64,000 nucleotides of DNA. Origin: Planctobacterium marinum (GTDB lineage Bacteria; Pseudomonadota; Gammaproteobacteria; Enterobacterales; Alteromonadaceae). The notes below the pieces were generated by a model. It searched no databases, was not told where the DNA came from, and saw nothing but the letters and a program-made list of their open reading frames with translations. A program made the position numbers and the translations under genes. Of the stretch, positions 24,922 through 34,310 are shown piece after piece. The stretch is taken from positions 203,092 through 267,091 of the forward strand of contig NZ_JAJEWQ010000001.1 in assembly GCF_020687805.1 (NCBI RefSeq), in the 5' to 3' direction. Every line of letters starts with the position of its first letter. Position 1 is the stretch's first letter.

Positions 24922-27900
24922 TTAAAAGAAGTGCGTGTACGAAATTCGGTAGGTGGTACCGTAAGCGTTGTGGTTGATGGTGTCGAACCCACGACTTGAG
25001 CCATAAACTACAGGTGGATCGCGGTCAAACAGATTGTCGATATTTAGCTTGATGGTGGCATTCTTAAGAATGATACCAAACCGGGCATCGACGGTGGTCC
25101 AGGAGGAAACATTGCGGCTACTGTCGGCATCGGGTAAAACACCCATCGCCACCAGCTCATCAATTTCTCGTCCGCGCATGCCCTCAATGTCATCTTCGTA
25201 GCCATCCACATAACGCAATGTGACTCCGCCATAATAGTCGTCATTGCCCCAAACCATCGACAGGTTGGCAATGTTTTCCGGATAGCGATAGGTACCGATC
25301 AACTCTTCAATTTCGTCTGAACCTGGTTTGTTTCTGTCAAAGCTGAGGTAATGTGTCCAGTCTAAATCAAGGGACAGTACGCCATCCCACAAGGCCATAT
25401 CGTGTGCAATTTTAACATCCAAACCTGAGACATCCTGAGTTCCGGTGTTTTCTAATGGAATAACATGGTCACGGTTAAATGGCAGTTCCGGATCACGTGG
25501 CTCTGCCAGTAAAACATAGCGATCCAACAAGCCAAACAGGTCATTGGTTTGATCAACCAGTAGTCCGTCAGGACCTAATACCTGAACATAGTGCAGATCA
25601 TCGTCACTGTAGCCTGGTAAATAATCGCCATTAACATCAGTGATCACAGTACCTTGTGCATTCACCAGATATTTATTGCCATCGTCTCCACGGATTGCAT
25701 CAGCGTAGGTGTCTATACAAACTTCATCTCCATAGGAAATACCCGTACTTCCGGTTGGCACTAATCCACAGTGACGCAAAGAGTCGTCAGTAACAGCCTC
25801 GGCCAAAACGCCGGTCATGTTGGTATCAACAATATTTTTGTGTTCAAACGACCAGTAGTCAGCGGTAATTGTGGTGTCATCGGCAGGACTCCAGGCGAAT
25901 CCGATACTGACAGAATCGGACTCTTCCGCTCTTAAACTTCGACTGCCCAATTCCAGGGTATTCTCGGTGACTTCACGACCATCGCCACTGCAATACAGGT
26001 CTGAAACCTGCGCGTTGGCAGCACAGTCAAATGTGGACGTTGTGGTTCTTAGTTCAATACCCGCCTGGGTTAATGAGGGGGCGCGAAAAGAAGAGGCAAA
26101 GCTACCACGTATGATGAGTTGGTCGGTTGGTCTCCATGAAATACCCACCTTTGGGTTAAACGTGCTCCCAAAATCATCGTAGTGATCGTATCGGCCGGCG
26201 AGTTGCATATCGACGGTTTCGTGTAGCGGGATATAGAGTTCCGCAAAGGCCCCATATTGGGTACGATCAGCTCTTGCCAGGCTGGAACCGAAACCGAAGA
26301 CATCCACCAGATACTCATTATCAAAGTTTGCTCTGGAGTTTGCAGACGGGATATCTTCCAGGTCTTCCTGACGGTATTCTACGCCAAAGGCGGCGCGAAT
26401 ATAGTCATCACCAAATTCCATTAGCTCGCCATTGAAACGTGCATCTATGCCAAATACCGAACTCTTACCATTACGGGTAGGGCGCTCCTGTGCCACTGCT
26501 AAAATAGCATCGTTATTTGCATCGTTGATAATGAAGGGATTGAATGCCCCTAATAAACCCGCGCTGCCACAGTTAAGTGTGTCTGAATCACCGTCGTAGT
26601 CAGCAATACTGCCATCGGCGCACAACTCGCCATGGACAGCAGCGTTATATTTGTATCTGTTATAGATACCCGAGATTGCTTCCTGCTCTGATTCAGATTC
26701 AGAGTAAGTGACCGCCGTTTCCCATTGCCAGTCGCCGATTTCACCGGCCAGTGACGAAACCAAACGGAAAGATTGTGTTTCATTCTCTATAGTTCGCGGG
26801 TCCTGAAAGCGGGCGTCATAGCGAAAGCCATACAGATCCTGACCCGCCTGAGTTGTAAATGGGTCGTCCCAGATGATGTCATAAGGGCTGGATACCCCTT
26901 GCCAGGCTTGTAAATCTGCTTCCGAATAAATATCCAGCGCACTGTAAGGGGCAAACGGACCTTCACCATCAAATTCATCGTTAATGGGAGCTGGAGTTGA
27001 GATCGCTACTGATTCAGAGCGACTGAAAAAGAAGTCTGTATTCCACTGCACGTCACCGATATCCCGGCTGTATATCGCCCCTACGGATTGAGATTCTAAT
27101 TCAGAATCTAGCAAACTATCTCCATTTGAATAATACGCGCAAATATCTTCGCCAAACTCCGTTACGGTAGTTGGGTAAGGGCAGTCAGGGTTGGGCAATT
27201 CATTGCCATCCCGTGAAGAAAAATAATAAATGTTGGGATAGGGGAGTTTAGGTAGATAAGAATAGCTGTTTACTAATAAAGGCTCTGCAGAAATGGGTCT
27301 GTCACTGGCTTCAAAAGCATTTTTGTCATACAAGTCTGCAAATAACGTCAGATTACCACCCGCAACGGCGCCGCCCCATACGATATTGACACTCTTTTTC
27401 GATTCGTCTGAGCTTTGCACGCTATCCTCAAACGAAACATTTAGCTCCGCACCCTGATAATCTTTTTTGAGAATGTAATTGATAACCCCGGCGACAGCAT
27501 CGGCACCATAAATTGCCGACGCACCGGTTGCCAGTACCTCAATACTTTCAATGGCAGCCAATGGAATACTATTAACATCAACAAAGTTTTCTGTGCCGGC
27601 AGCAAAAGAACTTGGTGCTACACGGCGGCCGTTAATTAATGTCAGCGTAGAAGATGGGCCCAGACCTCGTAATGAGGCGGCGGCCTGGCCTGCCGGGGTT
27701 GAGTTGGAAGTACTGCCCGATTCAGTGGTACTGAACGTGCCACTACCACCGCGGGTTTGTCCCAGGTTTTGTAACAGTTCAAATACAGAATTGGCACCGG
27801 ATTGCGCGATATCTTCAGCACTGATGATTTGTAGTGGTTGAGTGCCTTCTAAATCGACACCGCGGATGTTGGAGCCGGTAACCTGAATGCGTTCAACGGC

Positions 27901-27996
27901 TTTTTCTTCGTTCGTGGTTGTTTCTTGTGCAATGGCGGCAGCCACTGGCGTCAGGGCACAGGTAAGCCCCAAAAGCATATGCAAAGTTTTGTTCAT
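24922..27996 (-). CDS. TonB-dependent receptor
   Basis: This is an outer-membrane active transporter of about 1024 residues. It has a signal peptide ending AAAIAQ, an N-terminal plug that starts VERIQVTGSNIRGVD and contains the LRGLGPSSTLTLINGRRVAPS and ASAIYGADAVAGVINYI blocks, and a long beta-barrel ending in the aromatic TYRISYTHFF. This plug type is common in Alteromonadales and Xanthomonadales receptors for carbohydrates or peptides. The ligand is unknown, and no catabolic genes adjoin it. I prefer ATG at 27996, behind TAGGA, to the TTG at 28002. No Fur box was seen in its upstream region. Confidence 0.93.
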   Translation of the reverse strand: MNKTLHMLLGLTCALTPVAAAIAQETTTNEEKAVERIQVTGSNIRGVDLEGTQPLQIISAEDIAQSGANSVFELLQNLGQTRGGSGTFSTTESGSTSNSTPAGQAAASLRGLGPSSTLTLINGRRVAPSSFAAGTENFVDVNSIPLAAIESIEVLATGASAIYGADAVAGVINYILKKDYQGAELNVSFEDSVQSSDESKKSVNIVWGGAVAGGNLTLFADLYDKNAFEASDRPISAEPLLVNSYSYLPKLPYPNIYYFSSRDGNELPNPDCPYPTTVTEFGEDICAYYSNGDSLLDSELESQSVGAIYSRDIGDVQWNTDFFFSRSESVAISTPAPINDEFDGEGPFAPYSALDIYSEADLQAWQGVSSPYDIIWDDPFTTQAGQDLYGFRYDARFQDPRTIENETQSFRLVSSLAGEIGDWQWETAVTYSESESEQEAISGIYNRYKYNAAVHGELCADGSIADYDGDSDTLNCGSAGLLGAFNPFIINDANNDAILAVAQERPTRNGKSSVFGIDARFNGELMEFGDDYIRAAFGVEYRQEDLEDIPSANSRANFDNEYLVDVFGFGSSLARADRTQYGAFAELYIPLHETVDMQLAGRYDHYDDFGSTFNPKVGISWRPTDQLIIRGSFASSFRAPSLTQAGIELRTTTSTFDCAANAQVSDLYCSGDGREVTENTLELGSRSLRAEESDSVSIGFAWSPADDTTITADYWSFEHKNIVDTNMTGVLAEAVTDDSLRHCGLVPTGSTGISYGDEVCIDTYADAIRGDDGNKYLVNAQGTVITDVNGDYLPGYSDDDLHYVQVLGPDGLLVDQTNDLFGLLDRYVLLAEPRDPELPFNRDHVIPLENTGTQDVSGLDVKIAHDMALWDGVLSLDLDWTHYLSFDRNKPGSDEIEELIGTYRYPENIANLSMVWGNDDYYGGVTLRYVDGYEDDIEGMRGREIDELVAMGVLPDADSSRNVSSWTTVDARFGIILKNATIKLNIDNLFDRDPPVVYGSSRGFDTINHNAYGTTYRISYTHFF

Positions 27997-28002
27997 GATC
28001 AA

Positions 28003-28560
28003 AAATTCCTACAACAGTGAAGTTGCTTTGTGTGTCTACGGTTTTTGTTTTTTTACAGAAGCTGAGCAAGTCTTAATAAAAGACTCGTCATAGGAGACAG
28101 CCGAAGGCCTACTCGTCAAACCACTCTGACAAGTACCACGGTGTGTAGGTATATTGAGATAACGAAACTGCTTTTTTCAACATAAGGTTGTTGTTAATTG
28201 CTACTCAAAATTTAATCAATTTAGTCTAAACAAAACCCAGAATGAGTATTTGCTATTTAAATAAATACCGTAAATCAGGCTCGCGGTAAATAGCCTGTTA
28301 ATAAAAATCTTTTGTTTTTGTGAGATGCGATGAATAGATATGCTGTCCGGATAAATAAATCTATAGAAGAACACCCTCACAGAGGGGTAATCTGCAATAG
28401 TTATGCAATGTCAAAAATATTAAGGATTTGTTAACAAACAGTAGCCCTGGGGCAAAGGATTGGGTTTTCACTGCTCATGGGAAAAACAGGAAAACCCGTT
28501 CTGGTTTTGCTTCGCTATGTATCTGCGATTATTGTTTCTGTGCAGACACATACACAGACA
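28003..28560. promoter_or_regulatory. Long upstream region of the TonB receptor gene
   Basis: These 560 bp are gene-free. Near 28080-28125 there are short complementary pieces, such as GCC-GAA-GGC within GAG...CTC and two GACGAGT copies on the minus strand, that could give a structured leader. They do not match a riboswitch I recognise. A weak AAAACC/GGTTTT hairpin at about 28480-28510 may end transcription from 28561-31691. Confidence 0.3.
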
Positions 28561-29943
28561 CTAAAACGCGATCTGCACACTGTGCAGCTCATTTTCACCT
28601 TCCACGTTAAGCGGTGACTTATCTGTGCGAATACTTAGTGGAATTTTTTTGTAGGTTCTGCCGCCATGCTCCCGGGCGATTTCAACATGCAATAATAAGT
28701 TGTCTAAGTGCACATCCTTACCGTATTGATCTAATCCATCCCAATTTACTTCAATGGGTTTATTCCCCATCGTAGCGCCTGACATGGCATCAATCAGGGA
28801 GTCATCCTTGCGCGCTATTTTACGCCACCAGGTACGGAGATCTTTCAGCCAATTTTCACCTGTACCACGGATATGGAGGTTTCTGAGCAACTTATTTTCT
28901 GTATCTGTAATCCAGACAGCCGCATAAGGCCCCTGATAATCAGCAATGTCAAATTCAGGCAAACGGACGCGAATTTTCACCTGTTGCATCGATGCCGGGG
29001 ATACACCCGTAAAGGCCTGGTAGTGTTTACTGTAATAGACTCGCTGTTGTTGATCCCTAAGGGCGAGATGTTGTTTTTCTGAATCTAAAAGGCTCAACAC
29101 AAATCGGCTGGTATTGGATGCTGCGAGATAACCAAGGACGACAGCGTCTATCGGGTTTTCACTCAGTACATGAGATGCAAACTTGGATGCGGGCCAGCCA
29201 TCATTGTGGCTTATAACACCCTGTTCGGTGCTGCCCTGGTAAGCGGATTGTTGCCATGGCGCAATTTCATAACTGATGGTATTACGCAATGTCAGGGATT
29301 GCTGATTTCCCGCCAAACTGGTTTGGTGCGGCCAGGTTGTATCATGCCCTGAAAACGCGTTCAGTAAGCCGATTTGAAGGTGATATGCGGTAATATCCTG
29401 TGAGGCTAAATAATCGATAATTCGTTGCAGGATAATGGCCTGAGTCAAATCGCCAAAATCCCAAACTAACTCGCTATCTGTGACCACTTGTCTGGTGTCA
29501 GCAGATAACGTCACTTTCGCAACGCGAGCGCTGCGCGCCAGTTTTCGGGCCTCTCGTCGTTCCAGTAAGCCTTGTCCATGTACATAGTCATGCCAGTATT
29601 GTTTCAGGTTACCATTTCGACAGGAAAATCGACTTTCAGTTTTCTGGTGCCATCTTTCACACTGCGCAATAGCCGAAAACAACCATTCTGGCGCCGCGAA
29701 ATCTGTAGTGCTATTTAGTTGGTTAACTAACGATTCAGGGGCACGGTTGTCCAGGTTGAAGACGGTGTCGTCGACTATATTTTGAATGGCTGTCCTGTTT
29801 AGCTCAGTGAGTGGGTTTGTAGTGATGGTCAGTTGCTCGCCATTGTTCAGTGAAAACGAGCTTGACGACTGTGCGAATGTTTTGTTGATAAAAATGCAAA
29901 GTGTTGCAGCGCATAGCGCTGCAGTCAGATACTTGTTGGCCAC
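28561..29943 (-). CDS. Periplasmic ApbE-like / DUF2271 fusion protein with flavinylation motif
   Basis: The 460-residue protein has a signal peptide ending TFA. Residues about 30-310 resemble a degenerate ApbE (FAD:protein FMN transferase) domain: RNTISYEIAPWQQSAYQG, then GVISHNDGWPAS in place of the HIIDPRTG block, then PIDAVVLGYLAAS in place of the DAxxTA region. Residues about 325-460 are a DUF2271 domain (VRLPEFDIADYQGPYAAVWITD, TWWRKI, REHGGRTYKK) that includes DAMSGAT, with Thr391 at the position that ApbE modifies with FMN. It starts at GTG overlapping the EF-hand gene stop (TAGTG). I infer a flavinylated periplasmic electron carrier made with its own flavin transferase, probably for iron reduction. 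Confidence 0.75.
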   Translation of the reverse strand: MANKYLTAALCAATLCIFINKTFAQSSSSFSLNNGEQLTITTNPLTELNRTAIQNIVDDTVFNLDNRAPESLVNQLNSTTDFAAPEWLFSAIAQCERWHQKTESRFSCRNGNLKQYWHDYVHGQGLLERREARKLARSARVAKVTLSADTRQVVTDSELVWDFGDLTQAIILQRIIDYLASQDITAYHLQIGLLNAFSGHDTTWPHQTSLAGNQQSLTLRNTISYEIAPWQQSAYQGSTEQGVISHNDGWPASKFASHVLSENPIDAVVLGYLAASNTSRFVLSLLDSEKQHLALRDQQQRVYYSKHYQAFTGVSPASMQQVKIRVRLPEFDIADYQGPYAAVWITDTENKLLRNLHIRGTGENWLKDLRTWWRKIARKDDSLIDAMSGATMGNKPIEVNWDGLDQYGKDVHLDNLLLHVEIAREHGGRTYKKIPLSIRTDKSPLNVEGENELHSVQIAF

Positions 29944-30887
29944 TATCGCGTCGCCTTAGCAATAACCGTAGCGGTATCACCTTGTTTGTCTTCGTCTTTT
30001 TTACTCTCGCTTTTAGGCTTTCTTTTATAAATCGGATCTTCCAGTGAAATCAGACCATCTTCATTGGTGTCATGTCGCGTAAAACTTCTGAAACCAGACT
30101 GCATGTACTCAGAGAACGTCATGGCTTTGTCTTCATTTTTATCCAAAACCCCGAAACGCACGTAGGCCTGTTTTACCTGAGCTTCGTAACTTTTCTCAAT
30201 TTGTTTATCCAGTCGGTCTTCAAACTCAAGTACATATTCCTGTTCGGTCAGCAATCCATCGTTGTTTTCATCACTGCGCTTAAAGTGCTCATCCCGAACA
30301 TTTTGAAACTCCTCCTGAGTTACTTTTTCATCACCATTGCTATCGTAAAGGTCCATAAAACCTTTTATGGAATGCGTTGTTGGCATACGCAAAAGTGGTC
30401 GTTGTGCTAATGTTCGTTGTGGCTTTTCATCGGCTTTTTTGTCCTTTTTATCAGATTCCCCCCGGCGTTTAGGTTCCGGGTCACTGGCCAGAATAAGCCC
30501 GTCTTTGTCGGCATCCATATAGTCAAATCCGCGTTGCCCAATTGCGTTTAATTCTTCCGGGGAAATAAAGCCATCTTCATCTTTATCAATAGCTTTAAAA
30601 CGAACATGTGTTTGTTTTACTGAAGCTTTGCGATCTTCAGCGAAACGTTGCGTGATTTTTCCTTCCCACTCATAAACATATTCGCTCTCATCGACAATGC
30701 CATTATTGTCCGTATCTGTCGCTGCAAAGCGATCACGTCTCGCCGCAACGAATTCTTCCAGCGGTAATTTCTGATCCTGATTTAAATCGTACGTCAGAAT
30801 AATGCCACTGGCGCTATGTGGAGCCGCCAGAAGCGCTTGTGGCGCGGTTAAGGCCGTTAGAATTAATAGACTGGCGCGGGTTCTCAT
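29943..30887 (-). CDS. Periplasmic EF-hand protein with eight calcium-binding loops
   Basis: The 314 residues begin with a signal peptide (MRTRASLLILTALTAPQALLA). Two copies of a four-loop module follow. The first has DLNQDQKLPLEE, DTDNNGIVDESE, DKDEDGFISPEE and DADKDGLI. After a Lys/Glu-rich linker (about 140-165) the second has DSNGDEKVTQEE, DENNDGLLTEQE, DKNEDKAMTFSE and DTNEDGLISLED. The modules are clearly an internal duplication; loops 1 and 7 lack the central Gly. Calcium or other divalent metal binding is expected. It lies between DUF4198 and ApbE/DUF2271 genes in one operon that diverges from the TonB receptor. Confidence 0.88.
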   Translation of the reverse strand: MRTRASLLILTALTAPQALLAAPHSASGIILTYDLNQDQKLPLEEFVAARRDRFAATDTDNNGIVDESEYVYEWEGKITQRFAEDRKASVKQTHVRFKAIDKDEDGFISPEELNAIGQRGFDYMDADKDGLILASDPEPKRRGESDKKDKKADEKPQRTLAQRPLLRMPTTHSIKGFMDLYDSNGDEKVTQEEFQNVRDEHFKRSDENNDGLLTEQEYVLEFEDRLDKQIEKSYEAQVKQAYVRFGVLDKNEDKAMTFSEYMQSGFRSFTRHDTNEDGLISLEDPIYKRKPKSESKKDEDKQGDTATVIAKATR

Positions 30888-30902
30888 AAGTTTTTCCTCT
30901 TT

Positions 30903-31691
30903 TTAATAAACTTCGAAAGTAACGGTTGTGGTGTAACTGTATTGTGCTACGTCAGCACCGGCGGGCGCATCTGCGCGTAGCCGTGTTTTAAGCAAATACA
31001 GGCCAGCCGCAGTGGGGGTAAATTGGGTATTTCCGGTACTGTCTGTGAGCACTGAGACCTGATCTGATTCTTCACTAAACTGGTCTTTTGCGTGATAGAT
31101 AGTGACCGCTTGTTCCGCAACGGGCTGACCGTTCATATGCACTGAAAATGCAACCGGTTCGTTGTGGAACAGGCTATTGGGATGCGTACTGAATAACACT
31201 TCAAAACCTTGTTGAGTGGCCTTAAGTGCTTGCCGGGTAGGGGCATTTTTTGAAACGTAAGTAATGGCACTGGTAGCCGGTCTGAATTTGGCGGTTAATG
31301 TCGCGCCTTCAGGCAAGGGTTTTTCGTCGCCTCGCAGAGATCCGCGCTCACCATTCAGCTCATAAATACGAAAAATCGGGCCAAGCCTGTTACCAGTCGA
31401 AATTTTATAGGTGCCATCTTCCTCAATCTTGTGTTCCAGCACATTTCTTGTTTCCAGGTTTACGACTGTCTCAATCTTCTGAGTGACGCCATCGGGACCA
31501 ACAATGTCGAAGTCAGCATTGCTGATTGCCGATTCCGGTACAAAGAATTGCTCTGCAAACGAAGCATCCAGTGTAACGGCTTTAGCATTCTGCAATTCGA
31601 AACTAAAGGGTTTTAAATAGGGGGTGTGTGCGTTAACTGAGGATGCGAATCCGGCGTTCAATAAAAGCGTTAAAGCGATAAATGAGCGCAT
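30903..31691 (-). CDS. DUF4198 periplasmic protein
   Basis: The 262 residues have a signal peptide (MRSFIALTLLLNAGFASSVNA) followed directly by HTPYLKPFSFEL, a mature N-terminal His as is typical of DUF4198/NikM-like proteins associated with metal uptake. Repeated Ig-like beta strands follow, including NEPVAFSVHMNGQPVAEQAVTIY and TDSTGNTQFTPTAAGLYLLKTR. It is the first gene of a three-gene operon that diverges from the TonB receptor across Fur boxes at 31732-31797. A paralogue lies at 45702. Confidence 0.85.
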   Translation of the reverse strand: MRSFIALTLLLNAGFASSVNAHTPYLKPFSFELQNAKAVTLDASFAEQFFVPESAISNADFDIVGPDGVTQKIETVVNLETRNVLEHKIEEDGTYKISTGNRLGPIFRIYELNGERGSLRGDEKPLPEGATLTAKFRPATSAITYVSKNAPTRQALKATQQGFEVLFSTHPNSLFHNEPVAFSVHMNGQPVAEQAVTIYHAKDQFSEESDQVSVLTDSTGNTQFTPTAAGLYLLKTRLRADAPAGADVAQYSYTTTVTFEVY

Positions 31692-31731
31692 TGAAAGTTC
31701 CTGAATGTAAAAATATTTGTCAGATATTATT

Positions 31732-31797
31732 GCAAATGCAAATCATTATCAATAGTATGTGCTCCTCAAATTTCAATTGATAATGATTATCATTAAT
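31732..31797. promoter_or_regulatory. Two Fur boxes in a divergent promoter
   Basis: GATAATGATTATCATTAAT (31779-31797) matches the 19-bp Fur consensus at 16 of 19 positions. On the other strand GATAATGATTTGCATTTGC (31750-31732) matches at 14 of 19. They sit between the divergent DUF4198 operon and the TonB receptor and probably repress both when iron is plentiful. Confidence 0.85.
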
Positions 31798-31835
31798 ATC
31801 TGATGCAAGGTTCACTCAACGAATAAGGTAGGAAC

Positions 31836-34211
31836 ATGAACTTCAAGTACTCGCTAATATGTATTGCTTTAACCAGTGTATTGAGCGCTAACGCTTATGC
31901 ACAGCAAACACGTCTGGAAGCCACTAAAGTAAACAACGAAGAAAGTGAAAAATCTCAGCAAAATGCAGTGGTATTGGATAGCGACACGCTTTCCAATCAG
32001 TCGATTACCAACATTGAAGATACAACGCGATATATTTCCGGTGTACAGGTAAACAACGCCGGTACGCGATTTGGGGACGATGGTTTTAACATTCGAGGAT
32101 TGGGTGGTGATGCGGTTGCTGTGACAGTTGACGGTGTTTCACAAGGGGAGACACTGAACCCTTCTACATTTGCAGCTTATGGTATGTACGGTTCCAGCCG
32201 CGGGCAGGCCGAAATAGAACATGTTAAAACCGTCACTATTTTAAAGGGGCCCAGCAGTGTTACCTCCGGTGCTAATGCGCTGGCGGGTTCGGTTGCGTAT
32301 GTTACTAATGACGCGGCTGACTTTTTACCTGCATCCGGGGATGCTTTTGGCGGTCGGGTAAAAACCGGATTTGATACCCGTTCAGATGAATGGCTGATCA
32401 GCACAGCGTTGGCCAATCGCAGCGGTAACTGGGAAACACTAATTCAGTACACCCAAAGAGACGGCAATGAAACCGAAGCTCACGACAATGGCGCAGATAT
32501 CCTGGGGGCAGGGCGCGGTCAGGCTGATTTGATGGATAAATCCGCAAAATCTGTTTTGGCTAAAGTCGCTTATAATCTGTCGCCAGACGCACAACTGGGT
32601 GTGGTTTTTGAAAAAAGCGATCGGGAAAATAATGGCACACCATTGTCTCGTGAAGGCAGTGCAACCTACTTTGATTTTTATTCCATAGATAATAACGATA
32701 AAGAACGTTACGGTTTGTTTTACAAACAACAAAATGCCAGCAACGGCTTTTATGATTCAGTTGATGTTGCGTTGAATTATCAGGAGTTGTATACCTCCGG
32801 TGTCACCGCGTTTTCATATAGTGCCGGTGGTGCTGCGCCATTTTTACGTGTTGAAGATCGCGAACTGACCCAGGAAACTACCAGCTTTTCTATTGATTTT
32901 GGTAAAACTATTGACAACCATGAGCTACTTTACGGTGCCAGTTACCAAACATCGTCGTTTCTCAATGTCATGTATGATATTCGCTACAACGATACCTCAA
33001 CCAGCTCCGGATTTCGTCAAGGTTATCCGATCCGTGATCCGGCATTCATTCCAGAATCAGACAAAACCGCATTCAGCGTTTATGTTGCAGACTTGATTCA
33101 AATTAACGACCAACTAAAAGCGAATGTTGGTGTGCGTTATGACAATACCGAATATGATCCCACCATCGATGACACCTTTGCAGATCCTACCGGTAAAAGT
33201 GTCTCGGATGCTGACTTTTCTGCTGTAGTGGGCGAAGTTGGTCTGAGTTATGAATTTGCCAGCGGCCATACTTTAATGGCCAAAATCGCACAAGGTTATC
33301 AGGCGCCGACATTGCAAGATGTTTATCTCAGCACTAACTCAGGTGGCGATATCACCGACCTGGTAACAGGGTTGGTTTACGAAGACCTGAGCAAAGTGGC
33401 AAACCCTGAGTTGGACGCAGAGCGGTCCACCAACTACGAACTTTCTTATCAGGCTCAGTTCGAGAAGGGCGCTGTAAAACTTGCTGTGTTCAGAACCGAT
33501 TACACTGATTTAATTCAGGATTCTACGCTGAGTAACCCCTATGGTGCCGATGTCACGGTAGCCTGTGGATTCTTTGATGTCTGTGATGATTCAGGTACAA
33601 AGATCGTAACTGAGGACACCTATCAACAGCCCGAAAATGTCGGTGAGATTGAAATTACCGGATTTGAATTTGAAGCCAGCTACGATTTTACTGCGAATAT
33701 TACCGGTCGTATGAGCTATTCCGCCATTGACGGTGAGTATCAAACGGCTTCTTCAATCAATGACATTGGTGATGACCTGGTTACCGCAGCGCCAGATACC
33801 ACGACGGTTGGCCTGTCTTACCGTCCAGACGCCGGGAATTGGGGCGTTGAATTGTACGCTATTCACCGTGCAGACGTTGACAATCGCGGCAGCGTCTATG
33901 ATGACGAAGGCAATGTGTTGGTGCAGGGGCAAACCAGTTTTGACCTGGCGAATCGCGGCGGCATTATTCACTTCCCGGATTCATTTACCGTGCTGGATTT
34001 AACCGCATTCTACGAGTTTACCGAGAATCTCAAATTAACCGGGGCTATTTATAATCTGACAGACAAAGAGTATTACCTTTGGGAATCCGTTAATAGCGTC
34101 AATAACTCGGGTGGCACAGGTGGTTTTGCCATCAGTGTTGTGGGTGATGGCTATCAACGCTATTCCCAACCTGGTCGCTCGTTTAGTGCTTACCTGACTT
34201 ATACCTTCTAA
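31836..34211 (+). CDS. TonB-dependent receptor, heme/hemoglobin-type family, Fur-controlled
   Basis: This is a 791-residue outer-membrane receptor. It has a signal peptide ending NAYAQ, a plug with GFNIRGLGGDAVAVTVDGVSQGE and VTILKGPSSVTSGANALAGSV, and a barrel ending YQRYSQPGRSFSAYLTYTF. The NLTDKEYYLWESV block near the C-terminus places it near the hemoglobin/transferrin/lactoferrin receptor family. The FRAP/NPNL-like blocks appear as YQAPTLQDVYLS and NPELDAERS, but the heme-ligand histidine normally found between them is absent. The ligand may be a siderophore rather than heme. It sits behind two Fur boxes, upstream of a TonB2 operon. Confidence 0.93.
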   Translation: MNFKYSLICIALTSVLSANAYAQQTRLEATKVNNEESEKSQQNAVVLDSDTLSNQSITNIEDTTRYISGVQVNNAGTRFGDDGFNIRGLGGDAVAVTVDGVSQGETLNPSTFAAYGMYGSSRGQAEIEHVKTVTILKGPSSVTSGANALAGSVAYVTNDAADFLPASGDAFGGRVKTGFDTRSDEWLISTALANRSGNWETLIQYTQRDGNETEAHDNGADILGAGRGQADLMDKSAKSVLAKVAYNLSPDAQLGVVFEKSDRENNGTPLSREGSATYFDFYSIDNNDKERYGLFYKQQNASNGFYDSVDVALNYQELYTSGVTAFSYSAGGAAPFLRVEDRELTQETTSFSIDFGKTIDNHELLYGASYQTSSFLNVMYDIRYNDTSTSSGFRQGYPIRDPAFIPESDKTAFSVYVADLIQINDQLKANVGVRYDNTEYDPTIDDTFADPTGKSVSDADFSAVVGEVGLSYEFASGHTLMAKIAQGYQAPTLQDVYLSTNSGGDITDLVTGLVYEDLSKVANPELDAERSTNYELSYQAQFEKGAVKLAVFRTDYTDLIQDSTLSNPYGADVTVACGFFDVCDDSGTKIVTEDTYQQPENVGEIEITGFEFEASYDFTANITGRMSYSAIDGEYQTASSINDIGDDLVTAAPDTTTVGLSYRPDAGNWGVELYAIHRADVDNRGSVYDDEGNVLVQGQTSFDLANRGGIIHFPDSFTVLDLTAFYEFTENLKLTGAIYNLTDKEYYLWESVNSVNNSGGTGGFAISVVGDGYQRYSQPGRSFSAYLTYTF

Positions 34212-34225
34212 ATCAGTAACGCTTA

Positions 34226-34253
34226 TATAGCACGGTAGGGACACTGTGCTATA
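34226..34253 (+). terminator. Hairpin between the receptor gene and the TonB2 operon
   Basis: TATAGCAC and GTGCTATA pair around a 12-base loop, 15 bp after the receptor stop. No clear T-run follows, so termination is probably partial and the downstream operon may receive read-through. Confidence 0.4.
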
Positions 34254-34263
34254 AATTGCAAAT

Positions 34264-34282
34264 AGAAATGGTTTGCATTAAC
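34264..34282. promoter_or_regulatory. Weak Fur-box-like site before the TonB2 operon
   Basis: AGAAATGGTTTGCATTAAC matches the Fur consensus at 12 of 19 positions, about 30 bp before the DUF3450 start codon. Confidence 0.35.
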
Positions 34283-34310
34283 ATTACGAAAAGTATCTTT
34301 TCCGGATCTC

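Noticed and set aside
28075..28130. Possible riboswitch in the TonB receptor leader
   Set aside because: Short pairings exist, but no known riboswitch core could be matched; kept only as a possible structured leader.
28428..28610. 60-codon open frame at the end of the ApbE/DUF2271 gene
   Set aside because: Overlaps the end of a real gene on the other strand and has no ribosome binding site.
29786..29800. GGCTGTCC REP-like motif inside the ApbE/DUF2271 gene
   Set aside because: A short isolated match within coding sequence, with no partner motif.
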